The translations under genes and the position numbers were made by a program. DNA of 64,000 nucleotides, taken from the NCBI RefSeq assembly GCF_018332695.1, contig NZ_BOQN01000058.1, forward strand, positions 1 to 64,000, written 5' to 3'. The stretch's first letter is position 1, and every line of letters begins with the position of its first letter. The notes under the pieces were generated by a model. The model saw nothing but the letters and a program-made list of their open reading frames with translations. It was not told the origin of the DNA and did not search any database. Source of the stretch: Paractinoplanes toevensis (GTDB taxonomy: Bacteria; Actinomycetota; Actinomycetes; Mycobacteriales; Micromonosporaceae). This document shows, piece after piece, positions 33,668 to 43,800 of the stretch.

Positions 33668-34185
33668 CGCCAGGTCCGCCGGTCGCCCTGCACCGCCTCC
33701 CGCACGCACTCCCGGACCTGCTCGTCCGGCTCGGCGTCGGCCAGCATCCGCAGGAGTTCCCGGTCGGCGTCCGGCTCGCCGGAGACCCGAAGCAGCAGCA
33801 GCGATGCCAGCGATCGGGTCTCCGGGTCAGGATCGTCGAGCAGGTCCCGGACCACGCCGTCGAACCCGTCCAGGGCGCGCTCGACGGCTTCCTCCTCGGC
33901 GATGCCGAAGTCCCACTTGCCGCGGTAGGTGCGGGCTTCCGCCCGCAGGTCACGGTAGACGTGGGCGTGGTCCAGCACGTAGATCAGCACGGCGAAGGCG
34001 TCGGGCCGCCAGGGCGTGCCGTCCTCGATCAGCCGCCGCACCGCGGTCACCACCCGGTTCGCCGAACCGGGGGTGACCGCGACCGCATCGTCGACCGCCA
34101 GGCGGGCCACGTCGTAGGCGATCGAGCGGGCCGCCGCGCGGTCGGTTGCCCCGCGCAGCTGCTCGACGAGCGGTTCGTGCGTCAT
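33646..34185 (-). CDS. Putative immunity protein directly downstream of the RHS toxin
   Basis: This 179-aa acidic, helical, HEAT-like protein (Leu/Asp/Glu-rich repeats such as DLLDDPDPETRSLASLLLL and RELLRMLADAEPDEQ) has no signal peptide. It starts 10 bp after the RHS toxin stop and overlaps the SUKH-3 gene, the classical place for a cognate immunity gene. The sequence family is not recognised. Role inferred from position only. Confidence 0.65.
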   Translation of the reverse strand: MTHEPLVEQLRGATDRAAARSIAYDVARLAVDDAVAVTPGSANRVVTAVRRLIEDGTPWRPDAFAVLIYVLDHAHVYRDLRAEARTYRGKWDFGIAEEEAVERALDGFDGVVRDLLDDPDPETRSLASLLLLRVSGEPDADRELLRMLADAEPDEQVRECVREAVQGDRRTWRWPAEEI

Positions 34186-34195
34186 GCTCGCAACC

Positions 34196-37100
34196 TCACA
34201 GGAACCACGAGATCTTGCGCCAACGCAGCAGGATGTTACAGAGACCACAGGGCGACGCCGGGGTCCGGTGCTGGGCCGCCCGCGTGCTCTGCGGGCGGAA
34301 CACCTTCAGGGTGCGCATGGTGCCGCCCTTGATTCCCTTGTGGCCTTCCTTCCGGTAAGCCTTGATCAGGCAGCCCACCTCGGCGCAACCGCCGTGGTGC
34401 TTCGGCCGGGTGCGGAAGTGGATCCGGTCGAGCTTGCGCTGGATGAACGGCGGGACGGACAGGCCGTGCCCGTTGTAGCTGCGATACACGTTCCCGGAGC
34501 GGGAGATGTACTCGGCCGCGTACTCGGTCCCGGGGATGTCCCGGGCCGCGTCCGCCGCGTCGTCCAGCGTCTCCGCGTTCTCGAAGGCCTCCTTGGCCTT
34601 CTTGATCGGGCACGCGTCGCCGCCGGTGTTGTGCACCAGCAGCGGGTTCGAGCCGGCCAGCACGAAGTACGTGTGCAGGTCGTCGACCGTGAGGTTGTAG
34701 ACGGTGGCGAGCGCGTCCCAGGCGACGACGGCAAGGACCGTGACGCGGGAACCGTCCGGCAGGAGCAGCTGCTCCCCGCCCTTCAGGTGCCGCGCGGTCA
34801 CGAACTTCTGCTGATCCTCGACCCAGAACGGGTGTCCGCCGGTCGCGGTGACCTTGCCGTCGGCCTTCCCGTCGCCGTCGGCGTCGACCGAGACCTTGAC
34901 CAGGTGCTTGTCACCATGGCCGGTGATCAGCCGGGTGACCGGTCGCGGACCCTCGGTGCCGGTCTCCGGGTCGGCGGCCCACACCTCCTCGTCGAGCTGG
35001 ACCTCCTCGATCCGCTTGTAGGTCTTGCCGTCACCCAGCAGGACCTTGGTGCCCGGCACGAAGCTGTTGCAGTTGTCGATCGCCTTCTTCGCGACGTTCT
35101 TGACCGCACCGGCACCGCGCGCCGCGGTCTTCGCCTGCCGGACCCCCGGCACCATGCCGGCGATGCCGACCGCACAGTCCAGAGCCGCGCCACTGGCACA
35201 GCTCTTCGCCGTGTCGATGGCACCGGCCACCGCGGCCACCGCACCCGCTGCCGCCGCGACCACCTGGGCCGGCGGAGGCAGGACCGCGGCCACCATGGCG
35301 ACCGTGCCGGCCACCGACGCGATCGTGCCGGCGTTGTTGACGACCGCCTTGGCCGCACTGGTGACCCCGCTGGCGACCGAACTGGCCGCCTTCTGGATGC
35401 CGTTCTTCAGCGCACCCCAGAACAGGCCGTCGGGATCGGAGAAGGTGGCCGGGTTGTTGTTGGCGTACGCGTACGGATGCAGGCGCTGCGGATCGTATTC
35501 GTCCACCTCGGGGTCGACCGAGATGAACGCACCGTTGCGGGGGTCGTAGAACCTGGCCCCGAGCATGACCAGCCCGGTCGGGTCCTCCACGCCGCCGACG
35601 AAGCCACGCTGACCGGAGGGCCACTGGGTGGGGGTGGACCGGTTGTTGCCGTACGGGTCGTTGTACTTGACCGTGGAGACCCGGGTGACCGAGTTGATCG
35701 CCCAGGCGGCCGAGTCCTGCTGGTCGGCCCCCAGCCAGATGATGTCGCCCTTCTTGCTGGTGCTGTCGGTGCGGGACGCGACCGTGTCGCCGGCGTGCTC
35801 GTAGTAGCGGGTCGCGGTGGTGCCCGCCGTCGGCGTGGTCGTGTACTCGTGGCCGTAGATGAAGATGGTGGCCGCGCCGCCCGGGTCGACCCGTGCGATC
35901 CGGTTGCCGTCGACGTCGTACACCATGCTGGTGTCGCCGTCCGGCCCGCTGATCTTGGTCAGCTTGTCGTGGGCACTCCAGGTGAACGTCTCGGACTTGT
36001 CCCCGACCTTGCGGTATTCGAGATCACCGCGGGCGTTCCAGTCGTAGTGGTCGACCTGGCCGTCGGTGGTCACGGTCTGCAGCTTGTGCGAGGCGTCGTC
36101 GTAGTCGTAGGACGACGTCTTGCCGGTGAGCTTGTCGGTCGCGGAGGTCCGGGAGCCCTGCTGGTCGAAGGTCCAGGTCTTCCAGTACGGCGCCTTTCCG
36201 CTCGCCGCCGGGGTGCCGCACGTCTCGGCCGCCTGCGACCAGGCCTGCGTCATCCGGCGCAGGTGGTCGTACGAGAAGCACTGCACGTCCTCCTCGCCCG
36301 GCCGGACGTTGTTGTCCTCGTCCATCGGCCGGTTCGCCATCGAGAGCACGTTGCCGGCCTCGTCGTACGTGTACTTCAGCGCCGCCACGTTCGGCACGGT
36401 GCCGTCGCGGTCGAAGTAGAACTCCTGGAGCCGCCGGGTGGCGTCGTCGTAGACGTAGTTCTGGTACGCCTGCGGCTTGTCCCCGACCGTGGTGCCCAGC
36501 CAGCGGTTCAACAGCTCGCCGTAGGGCGAGAAGGAGGTGCGGTCGACGTAGGTGCGCACCGTGCCGGACGGCGACGAGGTCCCGGCCAGCTTCACCACGT
36601 TGCCGAGGTCGTCGTAGGTGCGGGTGAGGATCTCCCGCTCCATCGGGCCGACCTTGGGCAGGCTGCTGCGCCACTGCAGGCCGTTGGCCGTGTAGGTGTG
36701 CGTGGTGACGTAGGTGCCGGCCAGGGCGGTCAGCCCCGGCATGGACGGGATCACCGATTCCTCGTCGACGACCTGGTACGCGTCGTTGTACTCGTAGACC
36801 TCGCGGCTGAAGGAGTAACCGTTGACGATCGAGGTCGACTTGGTCGGATGGCCCTTCGCCACCGTGTCGTACGTCCAGGTGGCCGACTTGGTGCCGTTGA
36901 AGAAGCGTTCCTTCTGCCGGCCCAGGTCGTCGTAGGTGGTGGAGACGACGTCACCCTTGGCGTCGGTCGACTTCACCACGTCGTCGGCGTTGTTGTACTC
37001 GACGGTCGTGGTGCCCTTGTCCGGGTCGGTGGTCTTGACCTCGCGACCGCGCAGGTCGTACTCGTACTTCCAGGTCAGGCCACCCTTGGTGACCGTGGCC

Positions 37101-40100
37101 AGGTCGCCGCGCGGGCTGTAGGTGTACTTGGTGGCGTCGTAGTCACCGCTCGGCGCCGGCCCGTGGAACTCCCGCTTCTCGATGACGCTGCCGTCGGGGT
37201 CCTCGATGGTGACGGTGGCGGTGTCGCCCTTGGGCGGGGTGACCGCGGTCTGCCAGCCGGCCGAGCTACCGCCGTACGCCGTGCTGGTGGCCCACTTCTT
37301 CACGTTGTACGACCAGGTCGCCTCCTCGATCGTCCGGCCCAGCCGGTCGAAGGTGGAGACCGTCCGGTTGCGGTCCTCGCCCGGGGTCACCTGCACGAGG
37401 GCGTCGCCCGGCTTGCCGAGCACGTAGTTCTCGTCCGACTCGTACTCGGTCTGGCCGCGGTCGTTGTACCCGATCCCGGTGATGATCCGGGCGTCCTTGC
37501 CGTCCTTGGTCTTCTGCGCGTCCTCCTGCGTCTGCACCGACCGGTACAGCGAGTCGAACAGGCCGATCTCGGTGACGTAGTTCCCGTTCGGCCCGAGCCG
37601 CTTGGTGGTCACCGCGAGCGGGCCGTTGTTGCGGATCAGGTAGGAGAACTCCATGTTCGGCGTCGCGGTCGCCTTGGCCCGGCCGGGCAGCCACACCTTG
37701 GTGAGCCGGCCGAGCGGGTCCCGGGCCAAGTCGGTGCGCTTGCTGTTGGCGTCCAGGATGGACGTGGGCTGGGCCCAGGCCGGGTCCTGGTCGGTGACGA
37801 TCGCGTGGCCGAGCGGGTTGACCGTCTTGGTCTGGGTCACCGGGCCGGGTCCGGCCGGCGTGTAGGCGGTGGTGCTGACCTTGCCCAGCTCGTCGGTCTC
37901 GCTGGTCTTGCGGCCGAGCGCGTCGAACCCGGTCCGGCCGGTGGTGGTGTAGACCCCGGCGCCGCCGGTCCAGCTGTTCAGGGTGTCTTCCCGGGTGGCC
38001 TGGCCCTTGGTGGGCGCGGTCCCGTGCGTTTCCGACTTGTCATAGAAGGTCTTGACGTCGGAGATGATGTCGGCCGGCCGGGAGACGGTGGCGGAGCAGG
38101 CCTTGGCGACCTTCTCCTCGCGGGAGACCAGTCCGCGCAGCCACGGGTCGTCGTTGCTGACGTACGTGGTGCGGGTGCAGCTCTCGTCGCCACCCTTGGC
38201 GGTGTCACCGAGGTCGGCGACCTCGGTGGCGTTGCCCTCGCCGTCGTACTCGGTCCGGGTTTCGGTCTGCTGCCAGACGCCCGCGGTGAGCAGCTTGCGG
38301 TTCTTCTGCGCCGACGGCGCGATCAGATAGGCCTTGTCGCTGCCGCCGGTGCGGCTGCGGGATGCGGTCTGCTTGATCCAGTACGCCGTGATCTGCGCCT
38401 CGGCGACCGTGTCCCCGTCGAGTTTCGCCTCCTCCAGGGGCGAGCCGGCCAGGGCCGGGTGATCGTTGTACGCCGTTCCGGCCGAGTCCGTGACCTGCAC
38501 GCTGCGGGTCTTGTCGTCCGGCAGGGGCTGGTCGTCGAGCCCGCGGAAGTAGCGCTTGCGGGTGGTCAGCACCTTGCCGGTATCGGTCTGCCCGACCCGG
38601 GTGATGACCTGGGAATAACCACGCCACTGCCCGTACGTGCGGTGCTTCTTCTTGGTGAACTCGCCGTCGTCCCAGCCCCACAGGACGTTGGTGTTGCTGC
38701 CGTCGGTGGAGTAGGCGTAGCGGGTCAGGATCGGCGGCTGGTCGGCGGTCCGGTCGCTGTGCGTGATCTCGCGGACCACGTACTTGCGGAACCAGTCCCG
38801 AGTCGGGTCGTAGTAGCCGTCCGGCGTCCAGTACACCGGGTAGCAGAGCCGGCTGTTGCTCGCGACGTCCGGCAGGTCACCGGCGTCGCAGTCCGGGTCG
38901 GAGTAGGTGACGTGGATGTCACTGCCCGACTCGGTGCGGATGTTGTCGATCCGCCAGCGGGAGTACAGCTGAGCGCCGGCGATCGCGTTGACCTGGTTGG
39001 TCAGTTCGACGCCGGTGAAGACCACCGGCGGATCGGTGACCGTGCCGCCGTCGTGGCCGGCGTGGACGATCTGCTTGAGCCACAGCGAGGCCGACGTGGC
39101 CGACTTCGGCTCCTTGAACTCCTGGTCCAGCGTCCACGACTCGACCGGCGCGAACGTACTGCCGCTGCGGATCTGCGTGGTGATCTTGGTGAGCCGCTTG
39201 ATCGAGAACAGCACCGGGGCAAGCTTGTCGGTGCAGGGCTCGGCCGCGCACTCCTTGTCCCACGGGACGTCCGGCCAGTTCGCCTTGACCGGCTTGTCGT
39301 CCTTGTAACACTCGGTGGCGAAGCAGCGGTCGGCGGTGCTGAAAACCACCCGGCCGGTCGCGGCCACATCCGGGTACGCGGTGTTCAGGCCGTAGTCGAT
39401 CCGCTCGAGGTTGCCGCCGCGGTCGAACGAGACCCGGTTGGCCTTGTCACCGGCCGCGCCGTAGTGCCCGGTCTCCTTCTTGTAGTAGTACCGGGTCATG
39501 TTGCCGTTGACGTCGACCTGCTTGTCCAGCAGCCAGCGCCAGGCCTGATTGCAGGAGGAGTCCTTGAACGCGTCGGCGTGGCACTTCTCGCCGTCGTGGT
39601 TGCCGAAGACCGGCGCGGTCCACCGCGAGTTCGAGGTCGCTACCTCGGAGGCGAAGTAGTTGCGGGTGCCGTCCGGCGTGATGACCGTCCAGCGCTCGGT
39701 GGTGGCGTCGCTCTTGGTCGCGGGCGCGCCCTCGTACTCCACCTTCCAGTTGCCGTCCTGAGCCGGCCGCCACTTCCCGGTGGCGTCGTCCTTGATCAGG
39801 GTGGCGTTGGTGCCGCCGAGCGAGACCGTGATGTTCGGCGACTCGTCCTTCCAGCACTGGTCGGCGGTCTTCTTGTCCTTGTTGTTGGGCGCCTTGTCGG
39901 CGACCTTGTCCAGGTCGTCCTGGCAGGTCACATAGGACCGCTCGACGAAGCCGGGTGAGTAGTCCCAGCCGTCGCCGGCCCAGGACGCCTGGTTGTTGGC
40001 GCCCGCCGTACGGCCGTCGACCATCTGCGACGAGTAACTGAGCGCGATTTCCGGCGTCGGGCCCTGGGCCGCCGGCACCGCGATCTTGTTGGTGTAGGTG

Positions 40101-40807
40101 AAGGCACCGGAACTGTCGCCGGCCGTCCAGGAGCCGCTGGCCTGCAGGTCGCTGGCCTTGTAGTCGCCCTCGCCCGACTCGGTGTCGGCGGCCAGCGCGA
40201 CCATCGTCGTCGCCGAGCCGGACAGGGACAGCGCGGTGGACAGGGTGTTCCCGTTCCGCCCGGTCTCGATCGGGGTCAGGTCCTGGCATTCCGGCTTGTC
40301 CGGCGTGGTCGCCGCGCAGGCCGGGAGCTCGGCCAGGTTCAGCCGGCTCGCCCAGTTGCCGCCGTACAGGCCGGCGAAGCTGTCGAAGTCGACCGTGGTC
40401 TCGACGTCACCGGGGGTGTCCGCCTCGACGGCGATCACCGGTCCGGCGAGGCCGAGCCGGCTGGACTGCTCCTCGGGCAGTGCTGTGACGCGTACCCGGG
40501 AAGGTGCTTTCTTGCTCTTGACCGGCCGGAGCGTGACCGGGATCGACCCGGCCCGGGCCGAGACGGCCGCGCCGGTCAGGGTGATCTCGGCGGAGCCGGC
40601 CGCGGGCCAGCGACCCTTGGCCGGACCGGTCCAGGTGCCGCCGTCCGCGGGCAGCGGCGACTGCTTGATCTTGACGATGCCGAAGTCCTTGGCGGCGACG
40701 GACTGCGCGTCCCGTTCGCCGTTGAACTCCTCGGCCACCCAGTGGTAGGTCAGGAACGACGTCAGCATCAGCGCCGCCGTCCCCAGGGCAAAGCTCTTTC
40801 GCTTCAT
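34196..40807 (-). CDS. RHS-repeat polymorphic toxin with HINT pretoxin domain and YwqJ-like deaminase tip
   Basis: From the ATG at 40807 (GGGAGAA upstream) this is 2203 aa. A signal peptide/anchor (KSFALGTAALMLTSFLTYHW) precedes a ~1600-residue RHS/YD shell with many Y-D-x2-GR/GN motifs. The RHS core end is seen as GARFYDPRNGAFISVDP and YANNNPATFSDPDG. A Gly/Ala hydrophobic stretch, a HINT domain (about 1913-2060, CNSFVPGTKV to NPLLVHN) and a 143-residue tip follow. The tip carries CAEVGC and PCGLC, the CxE...PCxxC zinc pattern of YwqJ-type nucleic-acid deaminases. It is co-directional with the LamG gene upstream and followed by two candidate immunity genes. Confidence 0.88.
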   Translation of the reverse strand: MKRKSFALGTAALMLTSFLTYHWVAEEFNGERDAQSVAAKDFGIVKIKQSPLPADGGTWTGPAKGRWPAAGSAEITLTGAAVSARAGSIPVTLRPVKSKKAPSRVRVTALPEEQSSRLGLAGPVIAVEADTPGDVETTVDFDSFAGLYGGNWASRLNLAELPACAATTPDKPECQDLTPIETGRNGNTLSTALSLSGSATTMVALAADTESGEGDYKASDLQASGSWTAGDSSGAFTYTNKIAVPAAQGPTPEIALSYSSQMVDGRTAGANNQASWAGDGWDYSPGFVERSYVTCQDDLDKVADKAPNNKDKKTADQCWKDESPNITVSLGGTNATLIKDDATGKWRPAQDGNWKVEYEGAPATKSDATTERWTVITPDGTRNYFASEVATSNSRWTAPVFGNHDGEKCHADAFKDSSCNQAWRWLLDKQVDVNGNMTRYYYKKETGHYGAAGDKANRVSFDRGGNLERIDYGLNTAYPDVAATGRVVFSTADRCFATECYKDDKPVKANWPDVPWDKECAAEPCTDKLAPVLFSIKRLTKITTQIRSGSTFAPVESWTLDQEFKEPKSATSASLWLKQIVHAGHDGGTVTDPPVVFTGVELTNQVNAIAGAQLYSRWRIDNIRTESGSDIHVTYSDPDCDAGDLPDVASNSRLCYPVYWTPDGYYDPTRDWFRKYVVREITHSDRTADQPPILTRYAYSTDGSNTNVLWGWDDGEFTKKKHRTYGQWRGYSQVITRVGQTDTGKVLTTRKRYFRGLDDQPLPDDKTRSVQVTDSAGTAYNDHPALAGSPLEEAKLDGDTVAEAQITAYWIKQTASRSRTGGSDKAYLIAPSAQKNRKLLTAGVWQQTETRTEYDGEGNATEVADLGDTAKGGDESCTRTTYVSNDDPWLRGLVSREEKVAKACSATVSRPADIISDVKTFYDKSETHGTAPTKGQATREDTLNSWTGGAGVYTTTGRTGFDALGRKTSETDELGKVSTTAYTPAGPGPVTQTKTVNPLGHAIVTDQDPAWAQPTSILDANSKRTDLARDPLGRLTKVWLPGRAKATATPNMEFSYLIRNNGPLAVTTKRLGPNGNYVTEIGLFDSLYRSVQTQEDAQKTKDGKDARIITGIGYNDRGQTEYESDENYVLGKPGDALVQVTPGEDRNRTVSTFDRLGRTIEEATWSYNVKKWATSTAYGGSSAGWQTAVTPPKGDTATVTIEDPDGSVIEKREFHGPAPSGDYDATKYTYSPRGDLATVTKGGLTWKYEYDLRGREVKTTDPDKGTTTVEYNNADDVVKSTDAKGDVVSTTYDDLGRQKERFFNGTKSATWTYDTVAKGHPTKSTSIVNGYSFSREVYEYNDAYQVVDEESVIPSMPGLTALAGTYVTTHTYTANGLQWRSSLPKVGPMEREILTRTYDDLGNVVKLAGTSSPSGTVRTYVDRTSFSPYGELLNRWLGTTVGDKPQAYQNYVYDDATRRLQEFYFDRDGTVPNVAALKYTYDEAGNVLSMANRPMDEDNNVRPGEEDVQCFSYDHLRRMTQAWSQAAETCGTPAASGKAPYWKTWTFDQQGSRTSATDKLTGKTSSYDYDDASHKLQTVTTDGQVDHYDWNARGDLEYRKVGDKSETFTWSAHDKLTKISGPDGDTSMVYDVDGNRIARVDPGGAATIFIYGHEYTTTPTAGTTATRYYEHAGDTVASRTDSTSKKGDIIWLGADQQDSAAWAINSVTRVSTVKYNDPYGNNRSTPTQWPSGQRGFVGGVEDPTGLVMLGARFYDPRNGAFISVDPEVDEYDPQRLHPYAYANNNPATFSDPDGLFWGALKNGIQKAASSVASGVTSAAKAVVNNAGTIASVAGTVAMVAAVLPPPAQVVAAAAGAVAAVAGAIDTAKSCASGAALDCAVGIAGMVPGVRQAKTAARGAGAVKNVAKKAIDNCNSFVPGTKVLLGDGKTYKRIEEVQLDEEVWAADPETGTEGPRPVTRLITGHGDKHLVKVSVDADGDGKADGKVTATGGHPFWVEDQQKFVTARHLKGGEQLLLPDGSRVTVLAVVAWDALATVYNLTVDDLHTYFVLAGSNPLLVHNTGGDACPIKKAKEAFENAETLDDAADAARDIPGTEYAAEYISRSGNVYRSYNGHGLSVPPFIQRKLDRIHFRTRPKHHGGCAEVGCLIKAYRKEGHKGIKGGTMRTLKVFRPQSTRAAQHRTPASPCGLCNILLRWRKISWFL

Positions 40808-40821
40808 CGAGTTCTCCCGGA

Positions 40822-43800
40822 TCAGGCGTGGGCGAAGGTGCCGAAGAGGTCGGGGTCGACCGTGGAGGTCCACACCCGGACGTCGTCGACGAGACCGCCG
40901 AGGTAGTTGGATCGGGCGCCCGCGGTCGTGCCGGTGCAGCCGACCGTGAGCGGGCCTGCGGCGTGCCACGGCGCGGCGCTCACCGCGACCTCACCCTGCA
41001 GATCGCCGTCCACGTAGAAGCGCAGCTTCTTGGCCGGCAGATCGAAGACGGCCGCCAGGTGGGTCCAGGTGCCGGCCACCGGCGCTGCCTGCGACCGCAC
41101 CTCGACCAGGGCCGCCGCCGAGGTGTCGGCGCTCGGCATGACGACCCGCCAGCGGCCGGCGTCGGCGAAGTACTCCATCCGGAAGCCCTGCCGGATCGCG
41201 CCGGACTGGGACACCACGGTCCGGGTGCCGGTCAGCTCGTCGACCGCGACCCAGGCCGCCACCGAGAACGAGCCGTCGGTGCGCACGGCCGCGCCGGTCG
41301 TCTCGGCACACGAGCCCACCGCCAGGGCCAGGCCCAGAGCGCCGTTGCGGCTGGCGGCCCGGTCCTGCTCCCAGGTGTAGGCGCCGGCCACCGTCAGGTT
41401 CCGGGCGTTGCCGGAGGTGTCGTCCAGGTTGGTCGGCGAGTCCGAACGCGGACCCTCCAGCGGCCACTGGCCCTCCAGCTTGACCGGGTTGTTGGCCTGC
41501 TTGACGGCGGTCGCCGCGGCGTCGGTGAGCGCGCCGCGCCACACCTTCACGTCGGAGATCGCCCCGCGGAAGTAGTCCTGGGTGACCCCGGCGTACTTGC
41601 CGCAGCCGATGGTGAGCGGCCCGGCCGCGCTCCACGGCGCGGCGGCCCGGACCACGGTGGTGATCTTCGCGCCGTTCACGAACAGGGTCATCGTCTTGGC
41701 CGTGGCGTTGTAGACGCCGACCAGGTGGGTCCACTTGCCGACGGTGGCGGCGAACGCGTCGGTCGTCCCGCCCGCCCACTCGGACGTCGACGTCTCCAGG
41801 TCGGACGCCTTCATCGTCAGCGACCAGAACGGCACGCCCTGCCCGTTGGCCCGGGCCTGCAGGTAGAAGCCACTGATCCGGGTGCCGTCGGAGGCGACGA
41901 TCGTCTGGTTCAACGCGCTGGCGTCGTCGAGCCGGGCCCACGCCGAGACCGAGAACGACTCGTCGCTGCGGATCACCGAACGCGGGCTGGTGGCGCAGCG
42001 GTCACCGCTGACGTACCAGGCCGAGTCGGGACGGGCGTACTGGTCGGCGGTCCACTCCATCGGCGGAGCGGGCGGGGTGGTGGGCTCCGGCGTCGGCTCC
42101 TCGGTGGGGTCCTCGGTCGGTTCCTCGGTCTCGTCCGGCACCTCCGGAGACCCGGTGGGCTCCGGCTCGTCCGGGTTGCCGGTGTCGGTCGGATCCGGCG
42201 TGGGCTCGTCCGTAGACCCCGGCTCCTCCGGCTCCTCGGTCGGCTCCGGCTCCTCCGTGGGCTCGGGCGACGGCGGCGTGGTCGGGACCACCGGCTCGGG
42301 GACGGTCAGGTCGTAGCCGTGCTCGGCCCGGTCGGCGCCGGTCCCGCGCAGCGCCCAGGCACCGGCGATGCCGGCCGGCAGCTCGTTGGCGGCCGCCTGG
42401 ATCTGCGCCTCGCTGAGCAGGCCGCTCCACAGGCCGACCTGGTCGATCGCGCCGATCATCGGCTTGGCGTTCGCCACCGTGGACGTCCCGCTGCAACCGA
42501 TCAGCGTCCGGTAGCCGGCGTGCCAGGTCGTCACGGTGATCGCGGTCTCGGCGACCATCTTGCCGTTGACGTACAGCCGCAGCAGCTTGCCGACCGGGTC
42601 GACGGTGGCCGCGATGTGCTCCCAGGTGTTCACCGCCGGTGCCGCCGCGCTGAGCACCGAGTTCCAGGCCGGTGCGGCGACGTCGGCCGAGGAGACGCCG
42701 AGGTTCCACCGGTCCTTGGCCTTGTCGTAGTACAGCGCCAGCGACTGCATGCTGGTGCCGGCCAGGGTCAGCACCCCGCGGTCGGCGGCCTTGTCGGTCA
42801 GCTTCACCCAGGCCGAGACGGTGTACGGGGCATCGCTGCGCAGCACCGGCGGAGTCCCGGCGCAACCGCTGCCGTTCAGGTACAGGGCCGCGCCGCCCTT
42901 ACCGAGGCGGTCGGTGCCGTACGTCGTACCGGAGCCGGCCAGCGCGAGGTCCTTCTCGTTCGCGAAGGGGTCCTCATTGCCGTCGGCGTCGCTGGTGCCG
43001 GAGTCGTCCCGCAGGTCGTAGGTCATCCGGTAGACGCCCATCGGCACGACCGGCGTGACCCGCCCGGTGAAGACGTTGTAGATCGCCCGCGCCGAGTAGT
43101 TGGCCGCGTTGTCCCGGGCCCACACGTAGACCTGGGTGCGCCCGGTGTCCGGGGTGAAGGTCAGACTCGCCTTGCCGGAAGCCGCGGTGAGCAGCGTCTG
43201 CTTCGCGTCCACGCCGATGCCGTACTCGAAGCGCAGCACGCCCGAACCCGCGTCGGTGGAGGCGAAGCTCAGCGTCACCGGCTGCCCCAGCACCGGGGTG
43301 CCGGAGGTCCGGGTGATCACCGGCGAGGTCGGCGGGGTGTGGTCCTGCCGGAAGTAGCAGGTGGCACTCCACCCGGTCTTGTCGGTCCCGTCGGTGCCGT
43401 AGACCTTCCAGTTGTAGTTGCCGTCGGCCAGCGCGCCGGTGGTCCAGCCCGCCTCGGCGTTGGACGCCACCGCGCCGGAGGTGTGGTCGGCCGGGCTGGT
43501 CGGGCCGTTCACGTCGAAGACGATCTTCACCGAGTTGTCGGCGTCGGCGGCCTTGCCGTACAGCGCCGGGGTGCTGTCGTTGATCCACGGTCCGGGCGAG
43601 GTCTTGTTGCAGTTGCCGCCGGGCGACGAGCGGACCGCCACCGGCGAGGTCGGCTTCGACTGATATTCCACGGCCAGCTTGACCTTGCCGCGCTCGGCCT
43701 TGGCCCAGTGCCCGCCGCTCTCGGTCTTCATCCGCAGGCCGAAGGTGATCGTGCTGGCGTTGCCGTCCGCGGCCACCTGCACCCGGGTCTTCACCCCGGC

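Noticed and set aside
34184..39958. A 1924-codon plus-strand frame antisense to the RHS gene
   Set aside because: Its Val/Gly/Arg/Asp-rich repetitive content is the mirror of RHS codon usage; the RHS protein has clear motifs and a ribosome site.
42062..42295. Direct repeats in the LamG gene that at first look like a CRISPR or satellite
   Set aside because: They are codon-level repeats of a Pro/Glu/Thr linker inside a coding frame, without regular spacers.
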